47,504 nt of DNA from Methanobacteriota archaeon (GTDB lineage: Bacteria > Myxococcota > UBA727 > JABDBI01). The DNA lies in NCBI GenBank assembly GCA_013288705.1, contig JABDBI010000012.1, positions 1-47,504 on the forward strand, written 5' to 3'. Shown piece after piece: positions 25,549-34,864 of the stretch. Both the position numbers and the translations under genes were made by a program. Below the pieces are notes generated by a model. The model did not search any database. It was not told the DNA's origin and saw nothing but the letters and a program-made list of their open reading frames with translations. Each line of letters opens with the position of its first letter. Positions within the stretch are counted from its first letter, which is position 1.

Positions 25549-27075
25549 TCAAGCCGCAAGTAATTTCTGATCTTCTCCGCGATATTGGATCGCTTCTCCA
25601 ACATGTGCAGCGTCGGTGATTTCTGAAAAATCTAAATCAGCAATCGTTCGCGCAACACGCAGCGTGCGGTCATATGCACGCGCGCTTAAACCCAAGCGCT
25701 CCATCGCTGTCGTAAGCAGATTCTTTCCACTCTGCGTTGGTGTTGCATATTTGACCAGTTGCGCCCTGCTCATATTGGCATTGGTGACGCCGTAACCAAG
25801 TCTCTCTTGCTGAACCTGCCGTGTTTTCTCCACGCGCTCGCGCACTTGCGCGGAACTCTCGCCTGAGCTACCACTTTGCAATGCGTGGAGTTCCACAGGT
25901 GGCACATCAATATGTAGGTCAATGCGATCGAGCAGAGGGCCGCTCAGTTTTGCTTTGTAGCGTAAGATATCGTGATAAGAGCAACGGCATTTACGACGTG
26001 GACTTCCATAGTGGCCACACGGGCATGGATTCATCGCTGCCACCAACATAATCTTTGCTGGATAGCGCAAGGAACAATTTGCGCGGCTGAGAATCACCTC
26101 ACCAGATTCAAGAGGCTGGCGCAGTACTTCTAAAACATGGCGGGAAAATTCTGGAAGCTCATCGAGAAACAAAACACCGTTGGTCGCAAGGCTTAGCTCG
26201 CCAGGGCGTGGAATGCCGCTGCCTCCTCCTACTAAACCTGCGCGAGTGGTTGAATGGTGTGGAGCTCTAAACGGGCGTTGCCTGATCAGCCCACCACCCA
26301 AGGTCAGACCAGCAACCGAGTGAATACGGGTCACCTGCATTGCTTCTGCCTCAGAAAGCTCCGGCAATATGCCAGGGAGGCGACGGGCCATCATCGTTTT
26401 GCCAGAACCAGGGCCACCAACAAACAGAATGTTGTGGCCGCCAGCAGCAGCAATTTCGAGGGCCCGTCGCGCCTGGTACTGGCCGCGGACATCGGCTAGG
26501 TCAAGTTCAGGTTCGAGAGATTGTATGGTGGTGCTCGGAAACGCTCTTGGAGCAAATTTCTCGTCTTTGGTTGTGAGATACTCGATGGCGTCTTTGAAAG
26601 TTGCAATGGTTCTGACCTCGAGACCCTTGATCAGCGATGCTTCTTCGCCATTTTCTGGAGCCACGAGCATGCATGTGGATTTCTGCTCAAAAGCAGCCTG
26701 TGCTGCCGCGAGCACACCACGTACAGGTTTTACTTCGCCAGAGAGAGAAAGCTCTCCCAACACAAAATGGTTGGCCAGGGTATCTTCTGGAATCGCTCCG
26801 GTTGCCGCAAGAATGCCAAGCGCGATCGGCAGATCAAATCCGGTGCCTTCTTTTCTGACGTTTGCAGGCGCAAGGTTGACCGTAATGCGCCCATTAGGGA
26901 ATGTGAAGCCGCAGTTGGTGATGGCCGCTTGTACCCGTACCCGTGCTTCCCGAACGCTATTCTCCGGAAGACCCACTGTGGCAAAGCCGGGCAGGCCAGA
27001 AGAAATATCCACTTCTACCTGAATAGGAATCGCGTCAATGCCAAAGACGGTGGCCGAATGAACGATGGCTAACAT
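25549..27075 (-). CDS. comM: ComM/YifB family Mg-chelatase-like AAA+ ATPase
   Basis: Branch-migration helicase that promotes uptake and integration of DNA in naturally competent bacteria. The start at 27075 opens MLAIVHSATVFGIDAIPIQVEVD, the family N-terminus; the frame continues 12 codons up. At 508 residues it has the usual size. Order: Lon-protease-like N-domain, Walker A GGPGSGKTMMARRLPGILP, the RPFRAPHHSTT block, Walker B LFLDELPEF, the zinc-like NPCPCGHYGSPRRKCRC and the C-terminal domain with FSEITDAAHVGEAIQYR. It is divergent from ribE with 86 bases between them. Confidence 0.96.
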   Translation of the reverse strand: MLAIVHSATVFGIDAIPIQVEVDISSGLPGFATVGLPENSVREARVRVQAAITNCGFTFPNGRITVNLAPANVRKEGTGFDLPIALGILAATGAIPEDTLANHFVLGELSLSGEVKPVRGVLAAAQAAFEQKSTCMLVAPENGEEASLIKGLEVRTIATFKDAIEYLTTKDEKFAPRAFPSTTIQSLEPELDLADVRGQYQARRALEIAAAGGHNILFVGGPGSGKTMMARRLPGILPELSEAEAMQVTRIHSVAGLTLGGGLIRQRPFRAPHHSTTRAGLVGGGSGIPRPGELSLATNGVLFLDELPEFSRHVLEVLRQPLESGEVILSRANCSLRYPAKIMLVAAMNPCPCGHYGSPRRKCRCSYHDILRYKAKLSGPLLDRIDLHIDVPPVELHALQSGSSGESSAQVRERVEKTRQVQQERLGYGVTNANMSRAQLVKYATPTQSGKNLLTTAMERLGLSARAYDRTLRVARTIADLDFSEITDAAHVGEAIQYRGEDQKLLAA

Positions 27076-27161
27076 GGAGCACCTACCTTGCAAGCTTGCG
27101 CGATTCGTCACATATAAGGCTCAGTGTCAAAGGGCCATCGGTCATGAGGAGAGGCACCAAA

Positions 27162-27788
27162 ATGTTCACAGGAATTATTCATACGCTTGGCACGACGACA
27201 CGCGTAGAATATCGCGGCGCAACTGCACGCATTGAGATCGAAACAGAGCTCGATATCTCGGATGTCGGGATTGGCGATAGCATCGCCGTCAATGGCGTTT
27301 GTTTGACCGTGGTGGAGTTTGCTCTAGGGCCCATCGGGCGCCTGATGTTTGATATCGGCCCTGAAACCGTTGAGAAGACCACTCTCGCTTCACTACGGCC
27401 TATGCAAATGGTGCATTTGGAAAAAGCACTGACGTTTTCTGGCCGGATCCACGGTCATTTGGTGCAAGGCCATGTGGATGGCACGGGAATCGTTTTGCAG
27501 AAGGCGTATGAGGGCCAGGCGCTACGCTTACGCATCGCCTGTGAACGCAGTATTTTGAAGCTTTGCGTCGTCAAAGGGTCCATTACGATGAACGGCGTGA
27601 GCCTCACACTGAACCAGGTGAATGAAAGCAGCTTTGAGGTGTGTTTGATACCACTGACCTTGGAGAAAACGCTCTTTGCTAAGCTAGAAGTGGGCGATCG
27701 GGTGAATTTGGAGAGCGATTTGATCGGCAAATACCTCCAGCATTTCGCCACCAATTTGACTTCGGCAGAGGATGGTCTAAAAGCCTAG
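27162..27788 (+). CDS. ribE: Riboflavin synthase alpha chain
   Basis: Converts two lumazines to riboflavin and a pyrimidine. It starts [15 protein letters not shown] at the ATG after GAGGAGAGG; the longer frame from 27096 is not needed. Two repeated lumazine-binding barrels are visible: [11 protein letters not shown] with [12 protein letters not shown], and [14 protein letters not shown] at the second. The 208 residues fit. It is first of ribE-ribB-ribH-nusB. No FMN riboswitch consensus is visible in the 86-base space before it. Confidence 0.96.
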   Translation: MFTGIIHTLGTTTRVEYRGATARIEIETELDISDVGIGDSIAVNGVCLTVVEFALGPIGRLMFDIGPETVEKTTLASLRPMQMVHLEKALTFSGRIHGHLVQGHVDGTGIVLQKAYEGQALRLRIACERSILKLCVVKGSITMNGVSLTLNQVNESSFEVCLIPLTLEKTLFAKLEVGDRVNLESDLIGKYLQHFATNLTSAEDGLKA

Positions 27789-27807
27789 CCAAAGGAAGCA
27801 ATTCAAA

Positions 27808-28452
27808 GTGGAAGACATGTTGTTGCAGTTTGGGCAAGGCCCTTTGGGGCGTGTCGCGCGGGCGATTGGTGCGATGCGTGAGGGCAAGCCACTCATTTTG
27901 GTGGATGACGAAAGCCGAGAAAATGAGGGGGACCTGATTTTAGCCGCCGAAAAGGTGACGCCCGAAAACATGAACTTCATGATTCGCAATGGCAGCGGTA
28001 TTGTTTGCCTGTGCATCACGGAAAAGCGCAGACAAGACTTAGCTCTGCCGATGATGGTTTCCGATAACAACAACCAATTTGGTACTGCTTTTACCGTCTC
28101 GATTGAGGCGAAGACCGGTGTGTCGACAGGTGTATCTGCGGCTGATCGCGTGAGGACAATTTTAGTGGCCACCGATGACAGCAGTCAGCCTGCTGATTTA
28201 GCTCGACCCGGCCATGTTTTCCCGTTGCGCGCGCAAGATGGTGGTGTTTTGGAACGGCCTGGGCATACGGAGGGGTCCGTGGATCTGGCTCGTATTGCGG
28301 GGTTTAAGTCGGCAGCTGTGCTGTGTGAACTCATGAATCCAGATGGCACCATGTCACGGCTCGCAGAAATTGTGGAGTTTGCCAAAAAGCATTGTCTTTG
28401 TGTGCTCTCTATTCCAGATATTATCGCCTATAGGCAACACCATGGATGTTAG
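27808..28452 (+). CDS. ribB: 3,4-dihydroxy-2-butanone-4-phosphate synthase
   Basis: Makes the four-carbon unit of riboflavin from ribulose-5-phosphate. [20 protein letters not shown] carries the acidic metal site, and [30 protein letters not shown] the second conserved block. The 214 residues are the stand-alone RibB; there is no GTP cyclohydrolase II domain, so RibA must be elsewhere. AAAGGAAG lies about 9 bases before the GTG; an ATG three codons on is too far from it. Confidence 0.95.
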   Translation: MEDMLLQFGQGPLGRVARAIGAMREGKPLILVDDESRENEGDLILAAEKVTPENMNFMIRNGSGIVCLCITEKRRQDLALPMMVSDNNNQFGTAFTVSIEAKTGVSTGVSAADRVRTILVATDDSSQPADLARPGHVFPLRAQDGGVLERPGHTEGSVDLARIAGFKSAAVLCELMNPDGTMSRLAEIVEFAKKHCLCVLSIPDIIAYRQHHGC

Positions 28453-28924
28453 CATGCCGATGATCATAGAGGCAAATCTACGTGCAGATGGGATGCGCAT
28501 GGTGATCGTTGCCAGCAGATTCAACAGTGTTTTGGTGGAAAAGCTTGTCGATGGCGCTTTGAGTGCGCTCTCGCGACATGGCGCAGAAAAATCTGCACAG
28601 ACCGTCGTGTGGGTGCCAGGTGCGTGGGAGATTCCCGTCGTTGCGCAAAAGCTTGCGCGCTCGAAGCGCTACGATGCGGTGGTTTGTGTTGGCGTGTTGA
28701 TGAAGGGCGAGACCTATCACTTTGATTACGTCGCCAGTGAAGCCAACAAAGGCATCGCGAAGATTTCTCTGGAGACCGGCGTGCCCTTGACCATGGGTAT
28801 ACTGACAGTGGATACTACGGAACAAGCGCTGGAACGCTGTGGCGGAAAGATGGGCAACCAAGGATGGAATGCTGCGGTTGCCGCGCTTGAAACAGTGGAT
28901 ATTTTGCGCCGAGTTGAAATTTAA
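28442..28924 (+). CDS. ribH: 6,7-dimethyl-8-ribityllumazine synthase
   Basis: Joins the RibB product to the pyrimidine. Recognised by [18 protein letters not shown], the catalytic-His block [17 protein letters not shown] and [24 protein letters not shown]. The start at 28442 overlaps ribB by 11 bases; ATGs at 28454 or 28460 are alternatives that would trim 4-6 residues. The length of 160 is normal. The lumazine synthase forms a pentamer or capsid in other species. Confidence 0.95.
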   Translation: MDVSMPMIIEANLRADGMRMVIVASRFNSVLVEKLVDGALSALSRHGAEKSAQTVVWVPGAWEIPVVAQKLARSKRYDAVVCVGVLMKGETYHFDYVASEANKGIAKISLETGVPLTMGILTVDTTEQALERCGGKMGNQGWNAAVAALETVDILRRVEI

Positions 28925-28938
28925 GGAAAGCTTGAGAG

Positions 28939-29406
28939 ATGGGCATACGACGTCGAGGCCGGGAATGTGCCCTGCAAATCTTATACCAGGTGGAAGTCTC
29001 CACCGGCGCGCAGGCGTTGAACGGTTTTTATACCTTGAGCCCCGCCAATCTTTCGCTTGCGGTGGAAGCTTTCTTTGCGCATTTTGATGCGCCGCCTGAT
29101 GTCCTCGACTATGCTTCATCGCTCGTGCGAGGTGTTCAGCTGAATGGTCCTCGTATCGACGAAATTATTATCCGGCACAGTCTGAAATGGCGGTTGGAAC
29201 GAATGCCCATCGTCGATCGCAACGTGCTGCGCATTGCCACTTACGAGCTTATGTTTTCGAGCGATCTGCCCACTGGCGTTATCTTGGATGAGGCTATCGA
29301 AATTGCACGCAGGTTTGGTGGCGAAAAATCCCCGCAGTTTGTCAACGGCCTCTTGGATCGCATCGCTGCCGATGTGAGGCGACCGTTAAGTGGAAGCAAG
29401 ACGTGA
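28939..29406 (+). CDS. nusB: Transcription antitermination factor NusB
   Basis: Binds boxA RNA with NusE (S10) to allow processive rRNA transcription. The 155 residues open IRRRGRECALQILYQVEVS, followed by DYASSLVRGVQLNGPRIDEIIIRHSLKWRLERMPIVDRNVLRIATYELMF in pieces and ILDEAIEIARRFGGEKSPQFVNGLLDRI at the end. It is joined to ribH by 14 bases, a widespread arrangement. Its stop overlaps the GTG of the next gene. Confidence 0.96.
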   Translation: MGIRRRGRECALQILYQVEVSTGAQALNGFYTLSPANLSLAVEAFFAHFDAPPDVLDYASSLVRGVQLNGPRIDEIIIRHSLKWRLERMPIVDRNVLRIATYELMFSSDLPTGVILDEAIEIARRFGGEKSPQFVNGLLDRIAADVRRPLSGSKT

Positions 29407-29846
29407 TCGTTAGTCCGTCGCTAGAAACGCTGGACTATCTGGAAGTGGATTCCATCGTAATTTCGACGACTACAGATCTATCCCCGATACGCGGTCTTAT
29501 GAGCCTCATTGACTGGCGCATGTGCGGTGGTGTGGCTACGCTGGTGAAGAACGGTTTGATGACTGGCTGCGTCGATGAGAGTGTTTTACTCTCCACCCAG
29601 GGACGCCTGCGCGCCAATCGGATTTTCTTCTTTGGCTGGGGCGACGACAAGATCGTGCAGCAGAGTATGCATTCCAGGATGCACTGGATGATCTCCTGTT
29701 TGCATAAAGCCAAGGCAGAATCTTACGCAATGATGGTTCCTGACAATTGCCCAGCTGCGTATAAAGCTGCCACTTCTATTCTGAAAAAAGTGGGTAGCGG
29801 TGCTTACCTCTTCGAGAACATCTCGGTCAAAGAGAGGATAGAATAA
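29403..29846 (+). CDS. Protein resembling the N-terminal macro-like domain of M17 leucyl aminopeptidases
   Basis: A GTG start within the nusB stop (GTGA) gives 147 residues. PIRGLMSLIDWRMCGGVATLVKNGLMTG, then LLSTQGRLRANRIFFFGWG, follow the pattern of the N-terminal domain of leucyl aminopeptidase proteins (peptidase M17 N-domain). The catalytic C-terminal domain with its metal ligands is absent, so no peptidase activity is expected. Small proteins like this follow riboflavin genes in some myxobacteria as far as I recall. Binding of ADP-ribose or a nucleotide is a possible but untested role. Confidence 0.6.
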   Translation: MIVSPSLETLDYLEVDSIVISTTTDLSPIRGLMSLIDWRMCGGVATLVKNGLMTGCVDESVLLSTQGRLRANRIFFFGWGDDKIVQQSMHSRMHWMISCLHKAKAESYAMMVPDNCPAAYKAATSILKKVGSGAYLFENISVKERIE

Positions 29847-29891
29847 CTCGCTTCGAATAGATTACACCACGCTAAGCGGAGGTGTTCTATC

Positions 29892-30494
29892 ATGCGAGGG
29901 CTATTGATTTTCATGTTGGGCTTGGCGCAATCAGCATCAGCGACAGTTGTATTCATTGATAACATCGAAAAGATGACCAAGCAGAGCGACGTCGTGATTC
30001 ATGCCGCAGTCGCAGATCAGAGCGTGAAGGAAGATGCAGAGGGCCGCATCACTACGCTGACTACGCTCGAGATACTCGACGGCATCAAGGGTGCCCGGAC
30101 AGGAGATCTCATCACGCTCTACCAAGTCGGTGGTGCGTTGAATGGCCGTGTAATGCGCGTCTCCGGCGCGCAGCATTACCACTTCGGTGAAGAACTGGTT
30201 CTATTTGGAGTCAAGCTCGACAACATGATTGTGAGCTATGGCGTTGGTCTTGGCAAGTTCAAGGTTTTACGAGGAACAGATGGAACTAAGGTTGTCGAAG
30301 ATCTCAATGACTTAGTCGAAGCCAAGCCGGGCACCTCGGGCAACACCATTTTGCAAGAACCCAAGCCCCGTCAGTTTGCATCGCTCGACGCATTTAAGGG
30401 GGCCATTCGTGATGCTATCGCGCTATCTGATAGAGTGATCGCCCCAGGTGCTCTGCGAATCCATGGAAAGGCGAAAAGCGGAGGTGCAAGATGA
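29892..30494 (+). CDS. Secreted protein of unknown function preceding a matrixin
   Basis: This 200-residue protein has a short signal peptide (MRGLLIFMLGLAQSASA). GGAGGT lies upstream of the ATG. The body has a beta-rich pattern (TLTTLEILDGIKGARTGDLITLYQVGG; HFGEELVLFGVKLDNMIVSYGVGLGKFKVL), like proteins found in deltaproteobacterial genomes beside matrix-type proteases. Its stop overlaps the matrixin start (ATGA), so the two are almost certainly co-expressed and perhaps functionally tied, for example as inhibitor, chaperone or substrate-binding partner. That role is a guess. Confidence 0.72.
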   Translation: MRGLLIFMLGLAQSASATVVFIDNIEKMTKQSDVVIHAAVADQSVKEDAEGRITTLTTLEILDGIKGARTGDLITLYQVGGALNGRVMRVSGAQHYHFGEELVLFGVKLDNMIVSYGVGLGKFKVLRGTDGTKVVEDLNDLVEAKPGTSGNTILQEPKPRQFASLDAFKGAIRDAIALSDRVIAPGALRIHGKAKSGGAR

Positions 30495-31930
30495 GACCAG
30501 TACTGCTGTTCACCATGCTATGCTTTCTTTTCCCGCATCCCAGTGAGGCCTATCGCTTTACTTGCAATGGCGTAGATGCCGATGGCAACTGGGAGAATGA
30601 TGAATGCGGTGTCTGCAATGACCAATCGGGACCACGATGGGGGACTCCATCCAATGTGCCGGTCCAGATTGACCCGAATATTCGTCCGCCCACCTTGAGC
30701 CAAGCAGATTGGATGAATGTTGCAAAAGCCAGCATGAACTCCTGGAACACCGTGAGCGGCGCGAGCTTGAGGCTGAATTACATCGGTGATGCGTCAACAC
30801 GCGAGTTTGGTAGCAATGATGCCAACCATGAAATATTTTGGGTGACAGATGCGAATGAATGGAAACGAAAGGTTGGCGGAGGGGGGAACGGCGTTCTAGG
30901 GGTGACGGTCGCACCTTATAATTGCCCGACTTCCAGCAAACCCTCCCGCGAAATTTATGACGCTGATCTGATTTTAAATGGCACCGGGCAATTCAAATGG
31001 GCCCCAACCTGCGCGGAATGGGGAGATTGCGTATCGATACAGTCGACATTAACCCACGAGTTGGGCCACTTTGTGGGGCTCGGGCATCCGTGTCCGTCGT
31101 GTGATTGGTCGATCATGAGTGCGCAGGCAGGATTCAATGTCCAGTATCCTGAGTTTGACGATATGCAGGGGCTGCGTGTGTTGTATCCCGCGTCAACATC
31201 CTCCGCGCAGATGGGAATGGCTTGCAATGTATCTGGCGAGTGCCAGTCGGGGCTAGCGTGTGTAGCTCAGACGAGCACACAAGGCGTTTCGCACTTCTGT
31301 GCGCAGGCATGCACCGGAGGATGTAGCGCGGGTTATGTGTGCGATAGGTCCGATGGATATTGCAAGTTCCCCATTGGCACCCTCGGCGGAGCGGCTGGCA
31401 AAGGTGACAACTGTGCTGAGCGACCTTGTGGTGATGACTTGCTTTGCGTTGGGACTGGCGGTAGCGCGTATTCATGTTTTGCAAGCTGTGCAAATGATAG
31501 TGCTTGCGGAACAGGAGAGTCCTGCGCGCCTTTACAGGATGGGGGTGGTGCTTGCATGCACTTGGCAAAACTATCGGAGAAATGCGATGACGTCACTCCG
31601 TGTGCCAGTCACTTGCTTTGCGTGCGTGACAGCGCGGGGAAAGGCCAATGCTACCAGGGTTGCAAGCCTGACATATCAGGGCAATGCCCGATTGGGGTGG
31701 CTTGCGTGAGCGTCGGTGCAGGGCTGGGTGCTTGCGGTGCAAAACCAACAATTGGACACCAACCCTCGACGGCCAGTAATGTCGAGCCCGGTGCCGTTGC
31801 TGATGGCGAGGATGCTCCTTCGCGATGTAGTTGCACCTCTTTGCCGACAGCCATGTCGTTCTTTGCTCCAGGGAGTGGGCTCCTGGCGTTAGCCTTCCTT
31901 GGCAGGGCTTTTAGGCGGAGAGCGAAGTAG
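30491..31930 (+). CDS. Secreted matrixin-like metalloprotease with Cys-rich repeats and MYXO-CTERM-like tail
   Basis: Zinc metalloprotease of the metzincin clan, 479 residues. Order: signal peptide (about 1-20), a Cys-bearing segment, catalytic domain with the zinc motif HELGHFVGLGH at 189-199 and the Met-turn SIMS (Met209). Three Cys-rich repeats (about 244-291, 308-355, 365-415) share a CxxxxxCxxxLxCV-like pattern. A linker ends in SRCSCTS (446-448 CSC) followed by a hydrophobic helix and RRRAK, resembling the MYXO-CTERM sorting signal of Myxococcota. It is likely sorted to the cell surface or released. Substrate unknown. Confidence 0.88.
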   Translation: MRPVLLFTMLCFLFPHPSEAYRFTCNGVDADGNWENDECGVCNDQSGPRWGTPSNVPVQIDPNIRPPTLSQADWMNVAKASMNSWNTVSGASLRLNYIGDASTREFGSNDANHEIFWVTDANEWKRKVGGGGNGVLGVTVAPYNCPTSSKPSREIYDADLILNGTGQFKWAPTCAEWGDCVSIQSTLTHELGHFVGLGHPCPSCDWSIMSAQAGFNVQYPEFDDMQGLRVLYPASTSSAQMGMACNVSGECQSGLACVAQTSTQGVSHFCAQACTGGCSAGYVCDRSDGYCKFPIGTLGGAAGKGDNCAERPCGDDLLCVGTGGSAYSCFASCANDSACGTGESCAPLQDGGGACMHLAKLSEKCDDVTPCASHLLCVRDSAGKGQCYQGCKPDISGQCPIGVACVSVGAGLGACGAKPTIGHQPSTASNVEPGAVADGEDAPSRCSCTSLPTAMSFFAPGSGLLALAFLGRAFRRRAK

Positions 31931-31963
31931 ACGTGGATTGGCTGCCGTGCTAAACAACTGCCC

Positions 31964-32743
31964 ATGCTGGTTGTAGTAGACATTGGAAACACCAACATTG
32001 TAGTTGGTGTTTATGAAAGCGGGATGTTACATCGCCGCTTTCGTGTATCGACCAATCCCCGCGGCACGCCAGATGAGTATGGCAGCTTGATGATGCAAAT
32101 TTTGGAGCGTGGTGGAGTGCTGCGCGAGAAGATAGAGGCTGTCGCTATCGCGTCGGTAGTCCCTCAACTCGATGGCGTTTTTGACGAAGTATGTGCAAGC
32201 TATTTGCATGCGCGTGCATGGTCTGTGGGGCGTAACTTGCATGTCAACATGCCCGTGCTGGTAGATAACCCCAAAGAGGTCGGTGCCGATCGCATCGTGA
32301 ATGCATACGCCGCCTGGCAACAATTTAAGCAAGCAATGATTTTGGTAGATTTTGGAACGGCCACCACGCTTGACGTTGTGAGCAATCAGGGAGAATACCT
32401 TGGCGGTGCCATTGCGCCAGGCATTGAGATCGCCAGCGATGCTTTGTTTCGGTCGGCAGCGAAGCTCAATCGCGTGGAGCTTGCAGCACCACAACATGCC
32501 ATTGGCCGCAACACCAAAGAGGCTATTCAATCGGGCCTTTATTTGGGATACATCGGTTTGATTGATACTTTGGTTGGACGGATGCAAAGTGAGCTCGGCT
32601 ATGCAGCAAGAGTTTTAGCAACGGGCGGCTTGGCAAGATTTTTTCAGGGCTCTTCGCAATCGATCCAGGAAGTGGATCCGGATTTAACACTGCGTGGGCT
32701 AAAAGATATTTATTTGGAGAATGAACGTGAATCAGGGCGATAA
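31964..32743 (+). CDS. coaX: Type III pantothenate kinase
   Basis: First step of coenzyme A synthesis. LVVVDIGNTNIVVGVYESG carries the phosphate-binding loop, VDFGTATTLDVV the adenine-binding block and GGAIAPGIEIASDALF the C-terminal motif of the ASKHA-fold CoaX family. The 259 residues fit. It follows the matrixin by 33 bases and its 3' end overlaps the poly(A) polymerase gene by 23 bases. There is no birA domain fused or nearby. Confidence 0.95.
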   Translation: MLVVVDIGNTNIVVGVYESGMLHRRFRVSTNPRGTPDEYGSLMMQILERGGVLREKIEAVAIASVVPQLDGVFDEVCASYLHARAWSVGRNLHVNMPVLVDNPKEVGADRIVNAYAAWQQFKQAMILVDFGTATTLDVVSNQGEYLGGAIAPGIEIASDALFRSAAKLNRVELAAPQHAIGRNTKEAIQSGLYLGYIGLIDTLVGRMQSELGYAARVLATGGLARFFQGSSQSIQEVDPDLTLRGLKDIYLENERESGR

Positions 32744-34100
32744 TTTTGACCAGGCTGGCGAAGGCATGGTGCCTGAAGCGGCGATTATAGGCGAGCCAGA
32801 AATTCCTTTGGCCAGTATTGATTTGAATGCTCTATGGGTGGTGCGTAGGCTTCGCGCAAAGGGTTTTGAAGCCTATTTGACCGGTGGCTGCGTGCGCGAC
32901 TTGCTTTTAGCGAAATCTCCGAAGGATTTCGATGTCGCGACCAATGCGAAGCCGGAAGAAATCAAACATGTCTTTCGCAATTGCCGCTTAATCGGCCGTC
33001 GATTTCTGCTTGCGCATATCTTTTTTCCAGGCGGAAAAATTATTGAGACCGCGACGTTTCGTGCAAACCCCACAGACGTGGCAGAAGATCTGCCGGAAGA
33101 CTTGTTGGTTACCCACGACAACGTTTTTGGCAACATCGAAGAAGATGCACGTCGGCGAGATCTGACGATTAACGGTTTGTTTTATGATCCGGTTTCAGGC
33201 AAAGTTTTGGATTTTGTGGGTGGACGTGATGATCTAAAGGCGGGCATTGTTCGTACGATCGGCGATCCAGATATTCGCTTTCAAGAGGATCCAGTGCGCA
33301 TATTGCGTGCGATTAAGTTTGCGAGCCGGCTCAAATTTAACGTTGAAGAGAATACGTTGTCGGCGATGCAGAAGCATGCTGGCGAGATTGCCCGTTGCGC
33401 GCCTGCTCGGGTGCAAGAGGAGCTGACTCGGCTTCTGTCGTCGGGACATTCTGAGTTTGCCATGCAAATGTGTCGGCAAGTGGGAATCTTGGATGTTTTG
33501 ATGCCTGAGTTGGCTGAGGTGCTAAAAGCCGAATTGCCCGTTGAAGAGGGCGGCACGCATTTGTTAGCGAGCAGCATCGAAGAACGAGAGAAATATTGGC
33601 TTGCTACGCTGCGCGCGCTCGACGCAGTATCTGAGCGCAAGGCAGATGTTGCGACTTCGGTGGCTTTTGCAGCGCTTCTGCTACCAGCCTATGAGGCGTT
33701 AGAGCAGTCGACGCAGAATGAGCGCAATTGGATCGATCGGCTGTGTGTTAATTGGGCGGACCGAATTCGTTTGGCGCGTCATGATCAAGATCGGATTCGG
33801 CTGTTGCTTTCGGCTATTCCTTTGTTTTCGCCAGCCAAGCTGCAGCAGAAGTCTGCGCATTATATTTTGCGCAAGCCTTGGTTTCGGGAAGCATTGTTGC
33901 TCTACATCTTGCACCTCACGGCCAGGGGCGAGTCTCTTACTGATGTAGGGCGCTGGAAGGCTTTGGCCCATGCGGATGGCAAGCCATACAAGCAAGACAG
34001 GGTTGGTACGCGAAAGTTCAAGCCGCGGTTTCGTCGTCGCCGGAGTGGGCCGCGCGATAGGGATCAAAGAGATCGTGGAAAAGTGGCGGAGCAGGTTTAA
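32721..34100 (+). CDS. pcnB: Poly(A) polymerase / polynucleotide adenylyltransferase
   Basis: Adds 3' A tails to RNA to promote decay. Head domain: YLTGGCVRDLLL (GGxxRD), DFDVAT (catalytic Asp pair), RRFLLAHIFFPGGKIIETATFR and RRDLTINGLFYDPVSG; the neck and body follow, and the C-terminus is a basic tail (KPRFRRRRSGPRDRDQRDRGK), as in PcnB. The GRRF.LAH block favours PcnB over a CCA-adding enzyme. The 5' end overlaps coaX. GGAG stands only one base from the ATG, so an in-frame ATG at 32766 could be used instead. Confidence 0.9.
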   Translation: MNVNQGDNFDQAGEGMVPEAAIIGEPEIPLASIDLNALWVVRRLRAKGFEAYLTGGCVRDLLLAKSPKDFDVATNAKPEEIKHVFRNCRLIGRRFLLAHIFFPGGKIIETATFRANPTDVAEDLPEDLLVTHDNVFGNIEEDARRRDLTINGLFYDPVSGKVLDFVGGRDDLKAGIVRTIGDPDIRFQEDPVRILRAIKFASRLKFNVEENTLSAMQKHAGEIARCAPARVQEELTRLLSSGHSEFAMQMCRQVGILDVLMPELAEVLKAELPVEEGGTHLLASSIEEREKYWLATLRALDAVSERKADVATSVAFAALLLPAYEALEQSTQNERNWIDRLCVNWADRIRLARHDQDRIRLLLSAIPLFSPAKLQQKSAHYILRKPWFREALLLYILHLTARGESLTDVGRWKALAHADGKPYKQDRVGTRKFKPRFRRRRSGPRDRDQRDRGKVAEQV

Positions 34101-34102
34101 AT

Positions 34103-34864
34103 TTGCGCATTGTAGTTGAAGATGTTTCGCCGCATGTGCGGGTAATCGCGCTGAATCGCGAAGCGCGACGTAATGCGCTTGATGTGCAAGCTGCGAGGAT
34201 GTTGACCCAAGCTTTGGTGGATGCGGACAGCGACAAAGCTGTGCGTGTGGTGGTATTAACCGGGAAGGGATCAGCGTTTTGTTCTGGTGCTGATCTGCAA
34301 GAGTTAGTGGCAACCTCTGAATCTGAAATTCCCAAGGCGTTTGGCGAATTATTTAGGACTATTCATCATCTTGGTGTTCCCTTGATCGCTGCAGTGAATG
34401 GTGCAGCGATCGGTGGCGGTTTTGGTTTGCTGCTGGCATCGGATATGGCTGTTGTTGCTGAGGATGCGAAGCTTGGTACGCCCGAGGCTGAGCGTGGCTT
34501 GTTTCCTTTGGTGATCTCGCGGTTTTTGTATGAGAATTTGCCGCAGAAACTTGCGCATGAGATTTTGTTTTTGGGCAAGATGTTGCCTGTTGCACGCGCA
34601 CTTGAGCTTGGTGTTGTGAACCGTGTTGTAGCGAAAGATCGCGTTTTGCCTGAGGCGCTTCAACTCGCGGAGCAGATTGCCAGTCATTCTGGTGCGGTGC
34701 TGCGTTTGGGGCGCAAAGCTCTTAAGGGTCAGATGGATGATTCGTTTGACGGGGCGATGACGTTTTTGGAGACGAAGCTCGTCGAGAATATTGGGTTAAA
34801 AGATGCGCGAGAGGGTATTTCGGCGTTCTTGGAGAAGAGAAAACCGCGCTGGAAAGATGGCTAG
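34103..34864 (+). CDS. Enoyl-CoA hydratase/isomerase family protein
   Basis: Crotonase-fold enzyme acting on an acyl-CoA, 253 residues. NGAAIGGGFGLLLASDMAVVAEDAKLGTPEAERGLFP holds the CoA oxyanion loop and the second glutamate (PEAE), but the position of the first catalytic glutamate (after GGG in rat enoyl-CoA hydratase) is Gly. It may therefore not be a simple beta-oxidation hydratase. A TTG start at 34103 follows GGAGCAGG; no ATG lies close. Its stop overlaps that of the convergent next gene by 4 bases (CTAG). Confidence 0.85.
   Translation: MRIVVEDVSPHVRVIALNREARRNALDVQAARMLTQALVDADSDKAVRVVVLTGKGSAFCSGADLQELVATSESEIPKAFGELFRTIHHLGVPLIAAVNGAAIGGGFGLLLASDMAVVAEDAKLGTPEAERGLFPLVISRFLYENLPQKLAHEILFLGKMLPVARALELGVVNRVVAKDRVLPEALQLAEQIASHSGAVLRLGRKALKGQMDDSFDGAMTFLETKLVENIGLKDAREGISAFLEKRKPRWKDG

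Noticed and set aside
26369-27022. A 217-residue plus-strand frame opposite comM
   Set aside because: It is antisense to well-conserved ComM motifs with no domain and no ribosome binding site.
27076-27161. Possible FMN riboswitch before ribE
   Set aside because: The space is only 86 bases and lacks the conserved RFN-element blocks (such as AGGATATG-like segments and paired arms).
28478-29119. A 213-residue minus-strand frame opposite ribH and nusB
   Set aside because: Both plus-strand genes are unmistakable; the antisense frame shows no family features.
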